Assembly: GCA_050253535.1 (NCBI GenBank)
Contig: JBFWIW010000033.1
Span: 1 to 32,857, forward strand
Length of the DNA: 32,857 nt
DNA from: JBFWIW01 sp050253535
GTDB lineage: Bacteria > Bacillota > Clostridia > Oscillospirales > Oscillospiraceae
Reading direction: 5' to 3'
Below the pieces are notes generated by a model. That model did not search any database and had not been told where the DNA came from. It was given only the letters and a program-made list of their open reading frames with translations. Each line of letters opens with the position of its first letter. The stretch's first letter is position 1. This document shows, one piece after another, positions 7,992-17,257 of the stretch. Both the position numbers and the translations under genes were made by a program.

Positions 7992-8138
7992 CATTAAGTG
8001 TTAGTGTGAAAAATCATACTAACACTTAATGTCCCATTTTCTTGCCGTTTACGCGGCCACCGAAAATGATGAAACAACCTCCCACGTACGGGAGATTATT
8101 TTAAACGATTTGTACGCATCGGCGCATGTGAGGTTTAT
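7992..8138 (+). repeat. Structured repeat element, copy B (complete), leader of the ABC ATPase gene
   Basis: Four hairpins in order: an 18-bp palindrome (7992-8009 with 8014-8031, one G-U); CATTTTC (8035-8041) with GAAAATG (8062-8068) enclosing GCCG/CGGC; CTCCC (8079-8083) with GGGAG (8090-8094) around ACGTAC; and a GTACGC/GCGCAT-type hairpin (about 8112-8127). It ends in GTGAGG (8128-8133) exactly five bases before the ATG at 8139. The layout matches copies C and D, so the element provides the ribosome binding site of the next gene. Confidence 0.7.
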
Positions 8139-8843
8139 ATGAGCGCGTTTGTTCAGTTCAAAGACGTAAATAAAATATATAAAATGGGCGAGGTAAAGAT
8201 ACAGGCTCTCAGCAATGTGAATTTCGAGATTGAAAAGGGAGAAATGTGTGTTATCGTCGGCGCTTCCGGCGCAGGAAAGACCACGCTTTTAAATATCCTG
8301 GGCGGCATGGACATGATGACATCAGGGCAGATCGTCATAGACGGCGCGGATATATCAGGATATACGAGCCGGCAGCTGACGGCATACCGCCGGCAGGACG
8401 TGGGCTTCGTGTTTCAGTTTTATAATCTTATCCCAAACCTCACGGCGCTCGAAAACGTTGAGCTTGCCTCGCAGATATGCAGAAACCCGCTCGATTCCAA
8501 AGAGGTTCTGGATAATGTCGGACTCGGCGACAGGATGCAGAACTTTCCGGCACAGCTCTCGGGAGGTGAGCAGCAGCGCGTCGCTATAGCCCGCGCTCTG
8601 GCAAAAAACCCGAAGCTCCTTCTGTGTGACGAGCCGACGGGCGCTCTTGACTATGTTACGGGAAAGGCAATACTTAAGCTTTTGCAGAACACCTGCCGCA
8701 AGAGCGGTATGACAGTGGTCATTATAACGCACAATCAGGCTCTGACCCCTATGGCTGACAGGGTTATTTCTGTTAAAAACGGTTCGATCAAGTCGATGGT
8801 TCAGAACGACATGGCCGTATCGATAGATCAGATAGAGTGGTAA
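8139..8843 (+). CDS. ABC transporter ATP-binding protein (MacB/LolD type)
   Basis: A 234-residue ATPase of the class that drives FtsX-type permeases. Walker A is GASGAGKT (41-48), the signature is LSGGEQQ (140-146), Walker B is LLLCDEP (160-166, catalytic E165) and the switch histidine is H198 in VIITHN. The D-loop reads GALDYVTG where family members usually have a serine after LD. It is followed 23 bases later by its permease and both precede an acyl ligase, an apparent three-gene operon. Such ATPases usually power mechanotransmission, export of peptides or lipids, or resistance to cell-envelope drugs. Its ribosome binding site (GTGAGG) lies inside repeat copy B. Confidence 0.93.
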   Translation: MSAFVQFKDVNKIYKMGEVKIQALSNVNFEIEKGEMCVIVGASGAGKTTLLNILGGMDMMTSGQIVIDGADISGYTSRQLTAYRRQDVGFVFQFYNLIPNLTALENVELASQICRNPLDSKEVLDNVGLGDRMQNFPAQLSGGEQQRVAIARALAKNPKLLLCDEPTGALDYVTGKAILKLLQNTCRKSGMTVVIITHNQALTPMADRVISVKNGSIKSMVQNDMAVSIDQIEW

Positions 8844-8866
8844 TAATTAATGGCAAAGGATAGGCT

Positions 8867-11800
8867 ATGCTGAAGAAGACCACATTCAGGGAAATCCGCG
8901 GAAGTTTGGGCAGGTTTTTGGCCATATTCGCCATAATAACGCTTGGAGTCGGTTTTTTTGCCGGACTGAGCGTTACCAAAAAAGCAATGCTCCAGTCAGC
9001 GGACAAGTACATAACGCAGTATGCGCTTTTTGATTACAGGCTGGTTTCATCTCAGGGCTATGATGAGGACTCAGTGGAGACCATACGCGGGTATAAGGGC
9101 GTTACAGCTGCGGAAGGTGCTGTAGAGGCTGATGTCCTGTTTATTAATACGGCCGGCTCCGACAGCGTTTTGGCAGCACATTCGCTGACGGACGATGTCA
9201 ATATTGTGGATATCGTCTGTGGGCGTATGCCTGCAAAACCGGATGAGTGTGTCGTTGACAGTGATGTATTCAAAGCGGATGCAATCGGTACGAAGATTAC
9301 TTTTTCAGTAAACAATGACCAGGATACGCTGGATAAATTCAAATACCGGGAATACACAATAGTAGGGACTGCAGAGAGTGTGTACTATCTCAATTACGAC
9401 AGAGGCACATCTTCTCTGGGAAACGGCAATGTAAAGGGCTTTTTATACCTTATGCCCGAGGGTTTCAACGTCGACTATTATACACAGGTATTTCTAAAAC
9501 TTGATACCGGCGCCTTTATTTACAGCGATGAGTATGATGATTATATCGGTGCGGCTGAAGACGGGATAACGGACCTCGCCGAAGAGCAGGCTGATGTCAG
9601 ATATAAAGATATCGTTGCCGAGGCAAACGAAAAGATAAACGATGCACAGGCCGAGCTCAGCGATGCGCAGGCCGAGTATCTGGAGAAACGGGCCGACGCG
9701 GAAAAAGAGCTTGAAGACGCAGAAGCTGAGCTCGAAAGCTCGGCTAAAGATATTGAAAACGGGAAAAAGGAAATAGCGGATGGCTGGATAGAGCTTTGTG
9801 ACCAGGTCGCTGAGGGCGAAAAAAAGATAGCCGACGGTGAAAAGGAGCTTGCCGACAGCCTTAACGAGTTAAACGACGGTGAAAGGGAGTATGCGGAAGG
9901 CGTACAGGAGCTCTCCGAAGGCGAGGACGAGTACGATGATGGTTTTACTCAGTATCAGGAGGGCCTAGGCAAATACGAGGACGGCAAAAACCAGTACGAG
10001 GAAGGGCTTGAGCAGTATAATGACGCGGAGGACGAGCTGAATCAGGCAAAGAAAAAGCTCGCTGCCGCATCAAGAAAACTCAGCGCGGCAAAGGAGCAGC
10101 TCGATGCCGCAGAGGCGAATTACAGCCAGCTTAATACGCTGTACAGTACGGCGGACGGTATAGCGGCCCAGCTCGCTGAATATGGAATGTCCTATGACGC
10201 AAACGCCCTGATCGCGGCGCTTGCTGCCGGGGACAACCCGGCGCTTAATGCGGCGGTTGATTCCGCACTGTCCGGTTACGGGATGGATTCGGCTTCGCTT
10301 GTATATAACTGGACGCAGGCGGAAGCCGGGATAGGCATGTCCCTCACGCCGGAGTATTTGGCGGGTCTGCGTATACAGATCGACTCAGGATGGGAGGAAT
10401 ACCACTCCGGTAAAGTGAAATATAACCGGGGCCGCAAGCAATATGAAGAGGGCAAGGACAAGCTCGAAGAGTCTTGGCAGGAGCTCGAGGATTCGAGGGT
10501 CGAGCTCGAAAACGCTGAAATAGAGCTAGTCGACAGCAAGAAGCAGCTTGACGACGCGTGGCAGGAGATACTCTCCGGCAGGGCAGAGCTTGTAAAGGCG
10601 CGGGCCGATCTGGATGACGGGTGGCGGCAGTATTACGACGGGCAGAGAGAGCTCGAAGACGCGCGCGATACGCTTAAAACTGAGACTGAGAAAGCGAAAC
10701 AGGAGCTTTACGACGCCCAGGACGAGCTTGAGGACGGGCAAGCGAAGTATGCCAAGGGCCTTTCCGAGTACCGGGAGGCAAAAGATGAGGCTGATAAGGA
10801 GTTTGCCGACGCGGAGGTGGAAATAGCGGACGGAGACAAGAAACTCTCCGATGCCAAAGCAGACGTCGCCAATATAGAGTATCCGGACGTCTTTGTGCTG
10901 GATAGGACGTCCAATGTCGGCTATATGTGCTTTGAAAGCGACTCTGATATTGTGGCGGACGTGTCAAAGGTGTTTCCGTTTTTCTTCTTCCTTTTGGCGG
11001 CGCTTATATGTATAACGACCATGACGCGTATGGTTGACGAGCAGCGCACGCAGATCGGCGTTCTGAAAGCCCTGGGGTATGGAGAGGCGAAGATAGCCGC
11101 AAAATATATGCTGTACTCCGGCAGCGCGTCTTTACTGGGATGCGTCACGGGAATAATAGCGGGATCGTACGTGTTTCCCAAGGTCATCTGGGAGGCGTAT
11201 AAGATAATGTACGGCTTTGGAGAGATTGAGTATGTCGTCGATATGAAGCTCTCCGTTATGGCGGTTGCCATATACCTGACCTGTGTTATCGGCGCAACAT
11301 GGCTTTCGTGCCGGACGGAGCTTTCTATGCAGGCGGCGGAGCTTATCAGGCCGAAGGCCCCGAAGAGTGGGAAGCGGGTATTTCTTGAATACATACCTTT
11401 TATTTGGAAGCGAATGGGCTTTTTGGAGAAGGTATCTGCGCGGAATGTTCTGCGCTATAAAAAGAGACTCTTTATGATGATACTCGGAGTCGGCGGCTGT
11501 ACCGCGCTGATGCTGGCCGGATTTGGAATAAAGGATTCGATTGCCAACGTAACAAACTTCCAGTATGATGAGATAATGACCTACGACGCGTCCGTGACCT
11601 TCATAAGGGAGCCGGACGCCGCCGCCAGAACAAAGTTTTTAAGCGGTTGCGGGGATGCAATTTCGGACATAATGTTTCTGCATGAGAGCTCGGTGGACAC
11701 TGTCGCGGCGGATAAAACCACGAGCGCGAGTCTTTTGATTCCGGAAAAAGGGAACTTGGACGGGTTTATAGACCTGCATGACGGGGAAAGGAGCCTTGCC

Positions 11801-12541
11801 GACCCTGGACCGGGCGAAGCTATAATCAACATAGGCCTTGCGGAGACCATCGGTATTTCCGTGGGAGACACCATGACCATACGCGACGGGAACATGGACA
11901 CTTTCACCGTTACGATAAGCGGGATTTTTGACAATTATATCAATAACTTTGTCTATATGACCACAAAGACTTACGAATCCAAGCTGGGAAAAGTCCCGGA
12001 ATTTAGGGAAGCCTTCATAGAATTTATGGAAGGAGCAGACCCGCATGTCTCCGCAGCAAAGCTGCTCGGCCAGGACGGTGTAGGTAATGTCACCCTGAGC
12101 GTCGATACAAGGGACAGACTCGGCGCTATTATGGGGAACCTCATTTATATTGTAATTCTCACCATAGTGACTGCAGGACTTCTGGCCTTTGTGGTTATAT
12201 ATAACCTGACAAATATAAACATTACGGAGCGCGTGCGCGAGATAGCCACGATCAAGGTGCTCGGCTTTTATCCACCGGAGACGGCAGCTTATGTTTTCCG
12301 GGAGAATATTATTATGATGTTTCTCGGTACGATTGCGGGACTCGGCATGGGTAAGGCGCTGCACATTTTCATTATGAATCAGATAAAGATAGATACGGTA
12401 TCTTTCGACGTGCGCATAATACCTTTGAGTTATCTTTATGCGTCCGTACTGACGATAGTATTTGCCTGCATTGTGAATATGTTTATGTATTTCCGTCTGA
12501 AAAAAATAAACATGGCCGAGTCGCTGAAGTCTATAGAATAA
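8867..12541 (+). CDS. Very large FtsX-family ABC permease with a coiled-coil hairpin domain
   Basis: A 1224-residue membrane protein. The first helix is near residues 13-35 (a FLAIFAIITLGVGFFAGL stretch); three helices follow in about 697-820 and three more in about 1085-1210, giving two FtsX units. Between the first helix and the first FtsX core lies a long extracytoplasmic region. Residues about 252-415 and 512-665 are charged heptad-like repeats of the form DGxxEYxxG, rich in E, D, K and Q. They flank a non-repetitive tip (about 420-510) with a small hydrophobic helical part. This predicts an antiparallel coiled-coil stalk. A second extracytoplasmic domain lies at about 870-1080. It partners the ATPase upstream. 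Substrate unknown; export, envelope stress sensing or hydrolase control are all possible. Confidence 0.88.
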   Translation: MLKKTTFREIRGSLGRFLAIFAIITLGVGFFAGLSVTKKAMLQSADKYITQYALFDYRLVSSQGYDEDSVETIRGYKGVTAAEGAVEADVLFINTAGSDSVLAAHSLTDDVNIVDIVCGRMPAKPDECVVDSDVFKADAIGTKITFSVNNDQDTLDKFKYREYTIVGTAESVYYLNYDRGTSSLGNGNVKGFLYLMPEGFNVDYYTQVFLKLDTGAFIYSDEYDDYIGAAEDGITDLAEEQADVRYKDIVAEANEKINDAQAELSDAQAEYLEKRADAEKELEDAEAELESSAKDIENGKKEIADGWIELCDQVAEGEKKIADGEKELADSLNELNDGEREYAEGVQELSEGEDEYDDGFTQYQEGLGKYEDGKNQYEEGLEQYNDAEDELNQAKKKLAAASRKLSAAKEQLDAAEANYSQLNTLYSTADGIAAQLAEYGMSYDANALIAALAAGDNPALNAAVDSALSGYGMDSASLVYNWTQAEAGIGMSLTPEYLAGLRIQIDSGWEEYHSGKVKYNRGRKQYEEGKDKLEESWQELEDSRVELENAEIELVDSKKQLDDAWQEILSGRAELVKARADLDDGWRQYYDGQRELEDARDTLKTETEKAKQELYDAQDELEDGQAKYAKGLSEYREAKDEADKEFADAEVEIADGDKKLSDAKADVANIEYPDVFVLDRTSNVGYMCFESDSDIVADVSKVFPFFFFLLAALICITTMTRMVDEQRTQIGVLKALGYGEAKIAAKYMLYSGSASLLGCVTGIIAGSYVFPKVIWEAYKIMYGFGEIEYVVDMKLSVMAVAIYLTCVIGATWLSCRTELSMQAAELIRPKAPKSGKRVFLEYIPFIWKRMGFLEKVSARNVLRYKKRLFMMILGVGGCTALMLAGFGIKDSIANVTNFQYDEIMTYDASVTFIREPDAAARTKFLSGCGDAISDIMFLHESSVDTVAADKTTSASLLIPEKGNLDGFIDLHDGERSLADPGPGEAIINIGLAETIGISVGDTMTIRDGNMDTFTVTISGIFDNYINNFVYMTTKTYESKLGKVPEFREAFIEFMEGADPHVSAAKLLGQDGVGNVTLSVDTRDRLGAIMGNLIYIVILTIVTAGLLAFVVIYNLTNINITERVREIATIKVLGFYPPETAAYVFRENIIMMFLGTIAGLGMGKALHIFIMNQIKIDTVSFDVRIIPLSYLYASVLTIVFACIVNMFMYFRLKKINMAESLKSIE

Positions 12542-12558
12542 TTGAGGAGAACCTGCTG

Positions 12559-14265
12559 ATGTCAGAAGTGAAAACCCCATGGATAAAAAATCTCGGCGGC
12601 ATACCCGCCACGCTCATTTATAAGGATGGCTCTTTATTTGATGCGGTTTGCCGCGTTGCTGAAAAACACCCGGAGCTGATCGCATATGACTTTATGGGCA
12701 GAAAAGTTACCTATGCGGCATTCTGTGTTGAAGTCCGGCGCTGTGCCCGGGCTCTCGCCGCTCTTGGGATAAAGAAGGGCGACCGCGTGAATATCTGTAT
12801 GCCTAACATGCCGCAGTCGGTTGCCATGTTTTATGCTGTAAATTTGATAGGCGCGGTGTCCAACCTGGTGCACCCGCTCTCCAGCGCCAATGAGATAGCT
12901 TTTTATCTGGCCGACACCGAAAGTGTCGCGTGTCTCACTCTGGATATGAATTATGAGAAGCTTGAAGAGGCGCGCAAGAGTTACGACCTCCGCCACCTGA
13001 TCATAACAGGCGTGGGAGACGCGCTCTCTCCGGTGAAAAGGCTGGGGTACAAACTAACCCAGGGGAGAAAGGTAAAAAAAGTACCGGCCGACGCTCCCGT
13101 CATTTGCTGGAACGATTTTTTGAAAACGGGAGATGCCTACACCGGAAGATATGAGGAAACCAGATTGCCGAAAGAAGAATCGGTAATTCTGTACAGCGGC
13201 GGTACGACGGGGAAGATGAAGGGCATATGCCTCACCGACATGAACTTTAATGCCTTGGGGGAGCAGATCGTTGCGACAAATCCGATGTTTGCCCCCGGGG
13301 ACAGTATGCTTGCCGTTATGCCAGTATTTCACGGCTTCGGGCTCGGTGTATGTATACACTCCATGCTCTCGCAGGGCGGGCGGTGCATACTCGTCCCGCG
13401 CTTTAACGCCGAGAGCTATGCGGAGCTTTTAAAGAAATACCGCCCGAACTTCATTGCCGGAGTACCGACGCTCTATGAAGCGCTTCTCCGCGTGCCAGCG
13501 GTTAAGAACCTGGAGCTCTCCTGCCTCAAGGGTGTTTTCAGCGGGGGGGATTCTCTCCCGATTGAGCTCAAAAAACGCTTCGACAGCTTTCTTGAAGCAC
13601 ACGGCGCGACGATACAGGTGAGAGAAGGATACGGTACGACAGAGTGCGTCACAGCGAGCTGCCTCACGCCGATGCACATGGCCAAAGAGGGCAGTATAGG
13701 CCTGCCGTTCCCGGATACGTTTTATAGAATCGTAGCCGTCGGTACGGAGGAAGAGGTGCCTTACGGGGCCGAGGGAGAGATATGTCTGTCGGGGCCAACC
13801 GTAATGAAGGGCTACCTTAACTGCCCGCAGGAGACGGCAGATACGCTGAAAGTCCATGCGGACGGACTCTCATGGGTGCACACCGGCGACCTCGGTATGA
13901 TGGACGAGGACGGATTCATCTATTTCAGGCAGCGCATTAAGCGGATGATCATAACGAGCGGCTATAACGTTTATCCCACGCAGGTGGAAAACGTCCTATG
14001 CGGGCATAAATACGTCCATCTGTGCTGTGTTATAGGCGTGCCGGACTCGTATAAAATGCAGAAAGTTAAGGCGTTTGTTGTACTGAAACCCGGAATTGAG
14101 GCAGGGGACGAGGTAAAAAAAGAACTCATCGATTACTGCCGGAAGAATATGATACGCTATGCGGTTCCGTATGACATCGAGTTCCGAGAGGATCTGCCCA
14201 AAACTCTTGTTGGAAAAATCGCGTACCGCATGCTGGAAGAGGAAGAGTTGCAAAAAAATAAGTAA
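12559..14265 (+). CDS. AMP-forming acyl-CoA synthetase-like ligase
   Basis: A 568-residue class I adenylate-forming enzyme that activates a carboxylic acid with ATP, usually to an acyl-CoA. The phosphate loop YSGGTTGKMKG is at about 211-221, GYGTTE is the A5 motif, HTGDLGMMDEDGF at about 441-453 binds the ribose, and the catalytic lysine is K553 in KTLVGKIAYR. No phosphopantetheine carrier domain or signal peptide is present. The ATG lies 17 bases after the permease stop with a GAGGAG before it, so it is cotranscribed with the ABC pair. The substrate cannot be read from the sequence; long- or medium-chain fatty acids are typical. The pairing suggests that the transporter handles lipid or acylated material (inference). 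Confidence 0.9.
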   Translation: MSEVKTPWIKNLGGIPATLIYKDGSLFDAVCRVAEKHPELIAYDFMGRKVTYAAFCVEVRRCARALAALGIKKGDRVNICMPNMPQSVAMFYAVNLIGAVSNLVHPLSSANEIAFYLADTESVACLTLDMNYEKLEEARKSYDLRHLIITGVGDALSPVKRLGYKLTQGRKVKKVPADAPVICWNDFLKTGDAYTGRYEETRLPKEESVILYSGGTTGKMKGICLTDMNFNALGEQIVATNPMFAPGDSMLAVMPVFHGFGLGVCIHSMLSQGGRCILVPRFNAESYAELLKKYRPNFIAGVPTLYEALLRVPAVKNLELSCLKGVFSGGDSLPIELKKRFDSFLEAHGATIQVREGYGTTECVTASCLTPMHMAKEGSIGLPFPDTFYRIVAVGTEEEVPYGAEGEICLSGPTVMKGYLNCPQETADTLKVHADGLSWVHTGDLGMMDEDGFIYFRQRIKRMIITSGYNVYPTQVENVLCGHKYVHLCCVIGVPDSYKMQKVKAFVVLKPGIEAGDEVKKELIDYCRKNMIRYAVPYDIEFREDLPKTLVGKIAYRMLEEEELQKNK

Positions 14266-14286
14266 TAACATCAGAAACGGCAAAAG

Positions 14287-14316
14287 GAAACGGCGGAGCT
14301 TCAGCTGCGCCGTTTC
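14287..14316. terminator. Terminator between the acyl ligase and the convergent BlaR1-like gene
   Basis: A 13-bp stem with one mismatch (14287-14299 with 14304-14316) around TTCA is followed by a T/C-rich run on the plus strand. Confidence 0.7.
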
Positions 14317-14365
14317 TTCATCTTTCTTCGCTGAGATATCTGCGGAGTAGAAGCCTTACCGTCGG

Positions 14366-16858
14366 CTAGTCTGATCTTACAGCCGGATTGGTGTGGACAC
14401 AGTGGTCGAAAAGGCGCTTATAAGCAGCCTTTTCCGCATCGGTCAGAGACGAGCCTGCAACGGTCTCGACTGCCGTATTGAACTGCTTCGTCTGTTCGGC
14501 GGTGCCGTTGAGCTGATAATAGGCAAGCTCCTGGCAGACGGCATCCTGCTCTGAGCCGGGGCGTTCTGCGAGCTGGTCCAGAAAAGCTATCGGGGTGCAA
14601 TAGAAATTATACAGTAGTTCTTCTGAGGATAGGCCGGAGAGCGGCAGCAGGCCCTGATTCATCAGATTATTTCTCAAATCGCTCATGAATAACTCGCTGT
14701 CGGGGCTGCAGTCGTTTTCCATTGCGCTGCACAGGTAGACGCGTTTACCGTCCTGTACCTCGAAAATCAGATAAGTGCAGTAGGGGTAACCGGGCATGAC
14801 CCAGTTTTCCTCCGTTAAGTACATACCGCCTGCCAAAACCACGTTCTCCGGTTGTGAGGCGTGGAGCTCGTAATTCATATTGTAGATATCCAGGTCCATG
14901 CCGCAGAAGTCGTCATAGGTATCGGCGCAGGTCAGGCTCTCTATGCGCCAGTCGTCATAGCCGCAGAGGGGTGAATTGGACTGTCCGGACTTGAATGATT
15001 CCTTGACGAAGTCCTTCGCGGCGGACAGCACTTCGTCCGGCACATCAATACCGCTCATAACATGGTCGGAAACGGCGCGGCTGTCTTTATATAGCAAAAG
15101 GGAATTACCGGTAAAATAAAGATACCGTACGGCCAGCGCGCCATTGACAGCGGTGATATAGCCGTCTGCGATTATGTAATGCTTATCCGCGTTGTAGGAG
15201 CCAAATTCCATGTAGTCCCAGTCGGGATAGGCATCCCGGACGAGGCCGCCGAGGTCGGCGCAAAAGAGCCCGCCGTCCCTCTGAAAGTACAGTTCCCCGA
15301 TCGCGGGGCTGAGACTGCTCCAGAACAGTTCGTCAGTGCCGTTGCCGTCCCAATCGTCCTGATATGTGTTGCCGGCGGTCTGCGCCAGCAGGCGGAGCGT
15401 TCCGTAGCCATCGAAGAAATAGTAGCTGTGGGCGTTATAAATACTGCCGGTCATTCCGTCATGGTAAGGCGCAAAGTCAGCACCGGACTGATAACCGACC
15501 GCAAACCCATAGTATCCCAGCACATCGGTGAACGGCTTAACGGAGTTAACGGCTTCGTTGGTCACGGCGTCCGCGAACCAGTAAACTTTTTGAAAGAGGT
15601 AAATATTGCTATCCTCGGCATGCCGGTATCCCGCCCAGACGCTGCCATCTTTGTTCCGGCATAAGAACACCTCATAGTCGTCAACGGGGACAGGGCTTGT
15701 CAGAAATTCCGATATATCCTGCGTTGGCGCCGCGTTGACCGCAGCGGGCTCGTATGGCTCCAGAACGGTCAAGGGGATAGAGACGTCCGGCTCGCCATCC
15801 GGCAGGGAGATGCCGGTGGCAGATGGGGAAGTTACGGCGCTGGACATTGCCGTACTGCCGGTTTGGATTTTTGCCCCGGTAAAAGTACAGGCGGCGAGAA
15901 GCATGGTTATAACAACAGCAGCCAGCAGAGCCGCGGTGACGGTGCGGCGGTTTTCAGCGATACGGGTGATGCGGTCTCTGAGCTGCCGTTTGCCCGCCGT
16001 CATTGTTGTAGCGGACAGCATGGGGTCGGCGGGGGTCTTCCGGACCGGGATCAGCGACAGCAGCGTCTCGCCGTAGGGGATACGCTCCCCCTCTCCCAGA
16101 CTGTGGATTGCGGCCTCGTCGCAGGCCAGCTCGCAGTCGGCTTTGGAAGCGGCGGCGGCAGCCCACACAAAGGGGTCAAACCAATAGACTACGAGGCAAA
16201 TACACCGAAGAATTGACCACAGCGGGTCCAGATGCTTAAAGTGGGTCTCCTCGTGAGCCAAAACATGCCGAAGTACGCCCTCCGAACAGTCAGCGGCCGG
16301 CGTCAGGTAAATGGCCGGACGCGGAAAACCGAAAAGGCAGGGGGATTTGAGCTTATTGCAGAAGTAAACCGGAAGTTTACAACTCTCAACATGATAAGGT
16401 TCTCTGCATTTCCGGAGCTTGCGCCGGAAATGCAGGTTGGCTGTAAGAAACCACAGCGCCATTACTGTCATACCGCATTTCCAGACAAGAGAGAGAATGT
16501 CACTTGCCGACAATTTACCCGCAAAGGAGACTGCGGTTTTTTCGTCACCCGACAGTGCCGGGTATTCGGAGGAATCGGAACTTTCGGTTATGCCGGGTGA
16601 TTCGTCCGGCATAACCTGCCCGGGTGGATCCGCAGAAATGGTTTTGGCGATCGTCTCTGTCACAGCCGCCTGGGCTTTCTGACCTGCGTTCAGAACCGAC
16701 AGGGAAAACGCAGGCAGGTTCACAGGGATCAGCAGCCGCAGCAGCACGACGGCCCAAAGGGCATACTGCACCCGGCGGCTGATGGATTTCCAAAGCAGGG
16801 TGCGCAGCAATAAAAGCGCAGCGATCAGGACAGAGGAAGAAATCAGGATGTCTGTCAT
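14366..16858 (-). CDS. BlaR1/MecR1-like M56 metalloprotease with an unusual C-terminal sensor domain
   Basis: An 830-residue membrane protease-receptor. Hydrophobic helices lie at about 4-22, 31-55, 120-142 and 309-324. The M56 zinc site is HEETH (202-206), followed by the conserved CELACDEAA (242-250). In the classical system ligand binding outside the cell triggers cleavage of the BlaI repressor. Here the roughly 500 residues after the last helix do not show the penicillin-binding SxxK domain I would expect. They contain repeated short beta-rich segments and a calcium-site-like DWDGNGTDE at 502-510, as in FG-GAP/VCBS-type proteins. The start overlaps the blaI stop (ATGA), so the two are coupled. 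The ligand is unknown. Confidence 0.88.
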   Translation of the reverse strand: MTDILISSSVLIAALLLLRTLLWKSISRRVQYALWAVVLLRLLIPVNLPAFSLSVLNAGQKAQAAVTETIAKTISADPPGQVMPDESPGITESSDSSEYPALSGDEKTAVSFAGKLSASDILSLVWKCGMTVMALWFLTANLHFRRKLRKCREPYHVESCKLPVYFCNKLKSPCLFGFPRPAIYLTPAADCSEGVLRHVLAHEETHFKHLDPLWSILRCICLVVYWFDPFVWAAAAASKADCELACDEAAIHSLGEGERIPYGETLLSLIPVRKTPADPMLSATTMTAGKRQLRDRITRIAENRRTVTAALLAAVVITMLLAACTFTGAKIQTGSTAMSSAVTSPSATGISLPDGEPDVSIPLTVLEPYEPAAVNAAPTQDISEFLTSPVPVDDYEVFLCRNKDGSVWAGYRHAEDSNIYLFQKVYWFADAVTNEAVNSVKPFTDVLGYYGFAVGYQSGADFAPYHDGMTGSIYNAHSYYFFDGYGTLRLLAQTAGNTYQDDWDGNGTDELFWSSLSPAIGELYFQRDGGLFCADLGGLVRDAYPDWDYMEFGSYNADKHYIIADGYITAVNGALAVRYLYFTGNSLLLYKDSRAVSDHVMSGIDVPDEVLSAAKDFVKESFKSGQSNSPLCGYDDWRIESLTCADTYDDFCGMDLDIYNMNYELHASQPENVVLAGGMYLTEENWVMPGYPYCTYLIFEVQDGKRVYLCSAMENDCSPDSELFMSDLRNNLMNQGLLPLSGLSSEELLYNFYCTPIAFLDQLAERPGSEQDAVCQELAYYQLNGTAEQTKQFNTAVETVAGSSLTDAEKAAYKRLFDHCVHTNPAVRSD

Positions 16859-17232
16859 TTCGGCCCCTTTTCCGCCCGTTTCAGGATATCGGACAGCTCC
16901 GCGATTTCTTCAGGCGTGAGGCTGTGGCTTTGTACCATGGCATTTACCATCAGGCCAAGACTGCCGCCATAAACTTTTTCAAGAAAACTTTCAGTCTCCG
17001 TTCGTGCAGCTTCGTCCCGCCGCACCGCGGGACGGTATCGGCGGGTCCGTCCGTCCGTGTCGTACCGGACGGCGCCCTTGGCTTCCAGCCGGTACAGCAT
17101 TGTAATTACCGTGTTTTTTGACCAGTTGGTGTCGCCTTTAAGCGAACCCGTCAGTTCCATAATTGTTCTGGGTGACTGCTCCCACAGGGCGTTCATCAGT
17201 TTCCATTCGCTGCCGGACAGATTGACTTTCAT
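16855..17232 (-). CDS. BlaI/MecI-family transcriptional repressor
   Basis: A 125-residue winged-helix protein of the BlaI/MecI family. The N-terminal DNA-binding half has the typical LSGSEWKLMNALWEQSPRT start and NTVITMLYRLEAKG recognition region; the C-terminal half is the dimerisation helix region and contains the likely protease-sensitive stretch. It is the first gene of a two-gene operon with the BlaR1-like protease, which would cleave it on induction. Its own promoter is covered by an 11-bp inverted repeat (17258-17293), so it is probably autoregulated. No beta-lactamase or penicillin-binding protein gene adjoins it, so the regulon may be something other than beta-lactam resistance. Confidence 0.92.
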   Translation of the reverse strand: MKVNLSGSEWKLMNALWEQSPRTIMELTGSLKGDTNWSKNTVITMLYRLEAKGAVRYDTDGRTRRYRPAVRRDEAARTETESFLEKVYGGSLGLMVNAMVQSHSLTPEEIAELSDILKRAEKGPK

Positions 17233-17257
17233 CAGGAGTACTCCCTTCTGGTATACT

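Noticed and set aside
7861..8138. CRISPR array or tRNA-like genes in the repeated region
   Set aside because: Units are not evenly spaced, there are no spacers of fixed length, and no cloverleaf or anticodon arm can be drawn.
9620..10870. Apparent tandem repeats in the permease gene
   Set aside because: The periodicity is in the protein heptads; the DNA is too varied for a CRISPR, VNTR or recombination array.
11639..12580. A 313-codon open frame on the minus strand
   Set aside because: It lies fully opposite the FtsX permease and the start of the acyl ligase; a chance frame from biased codon use.
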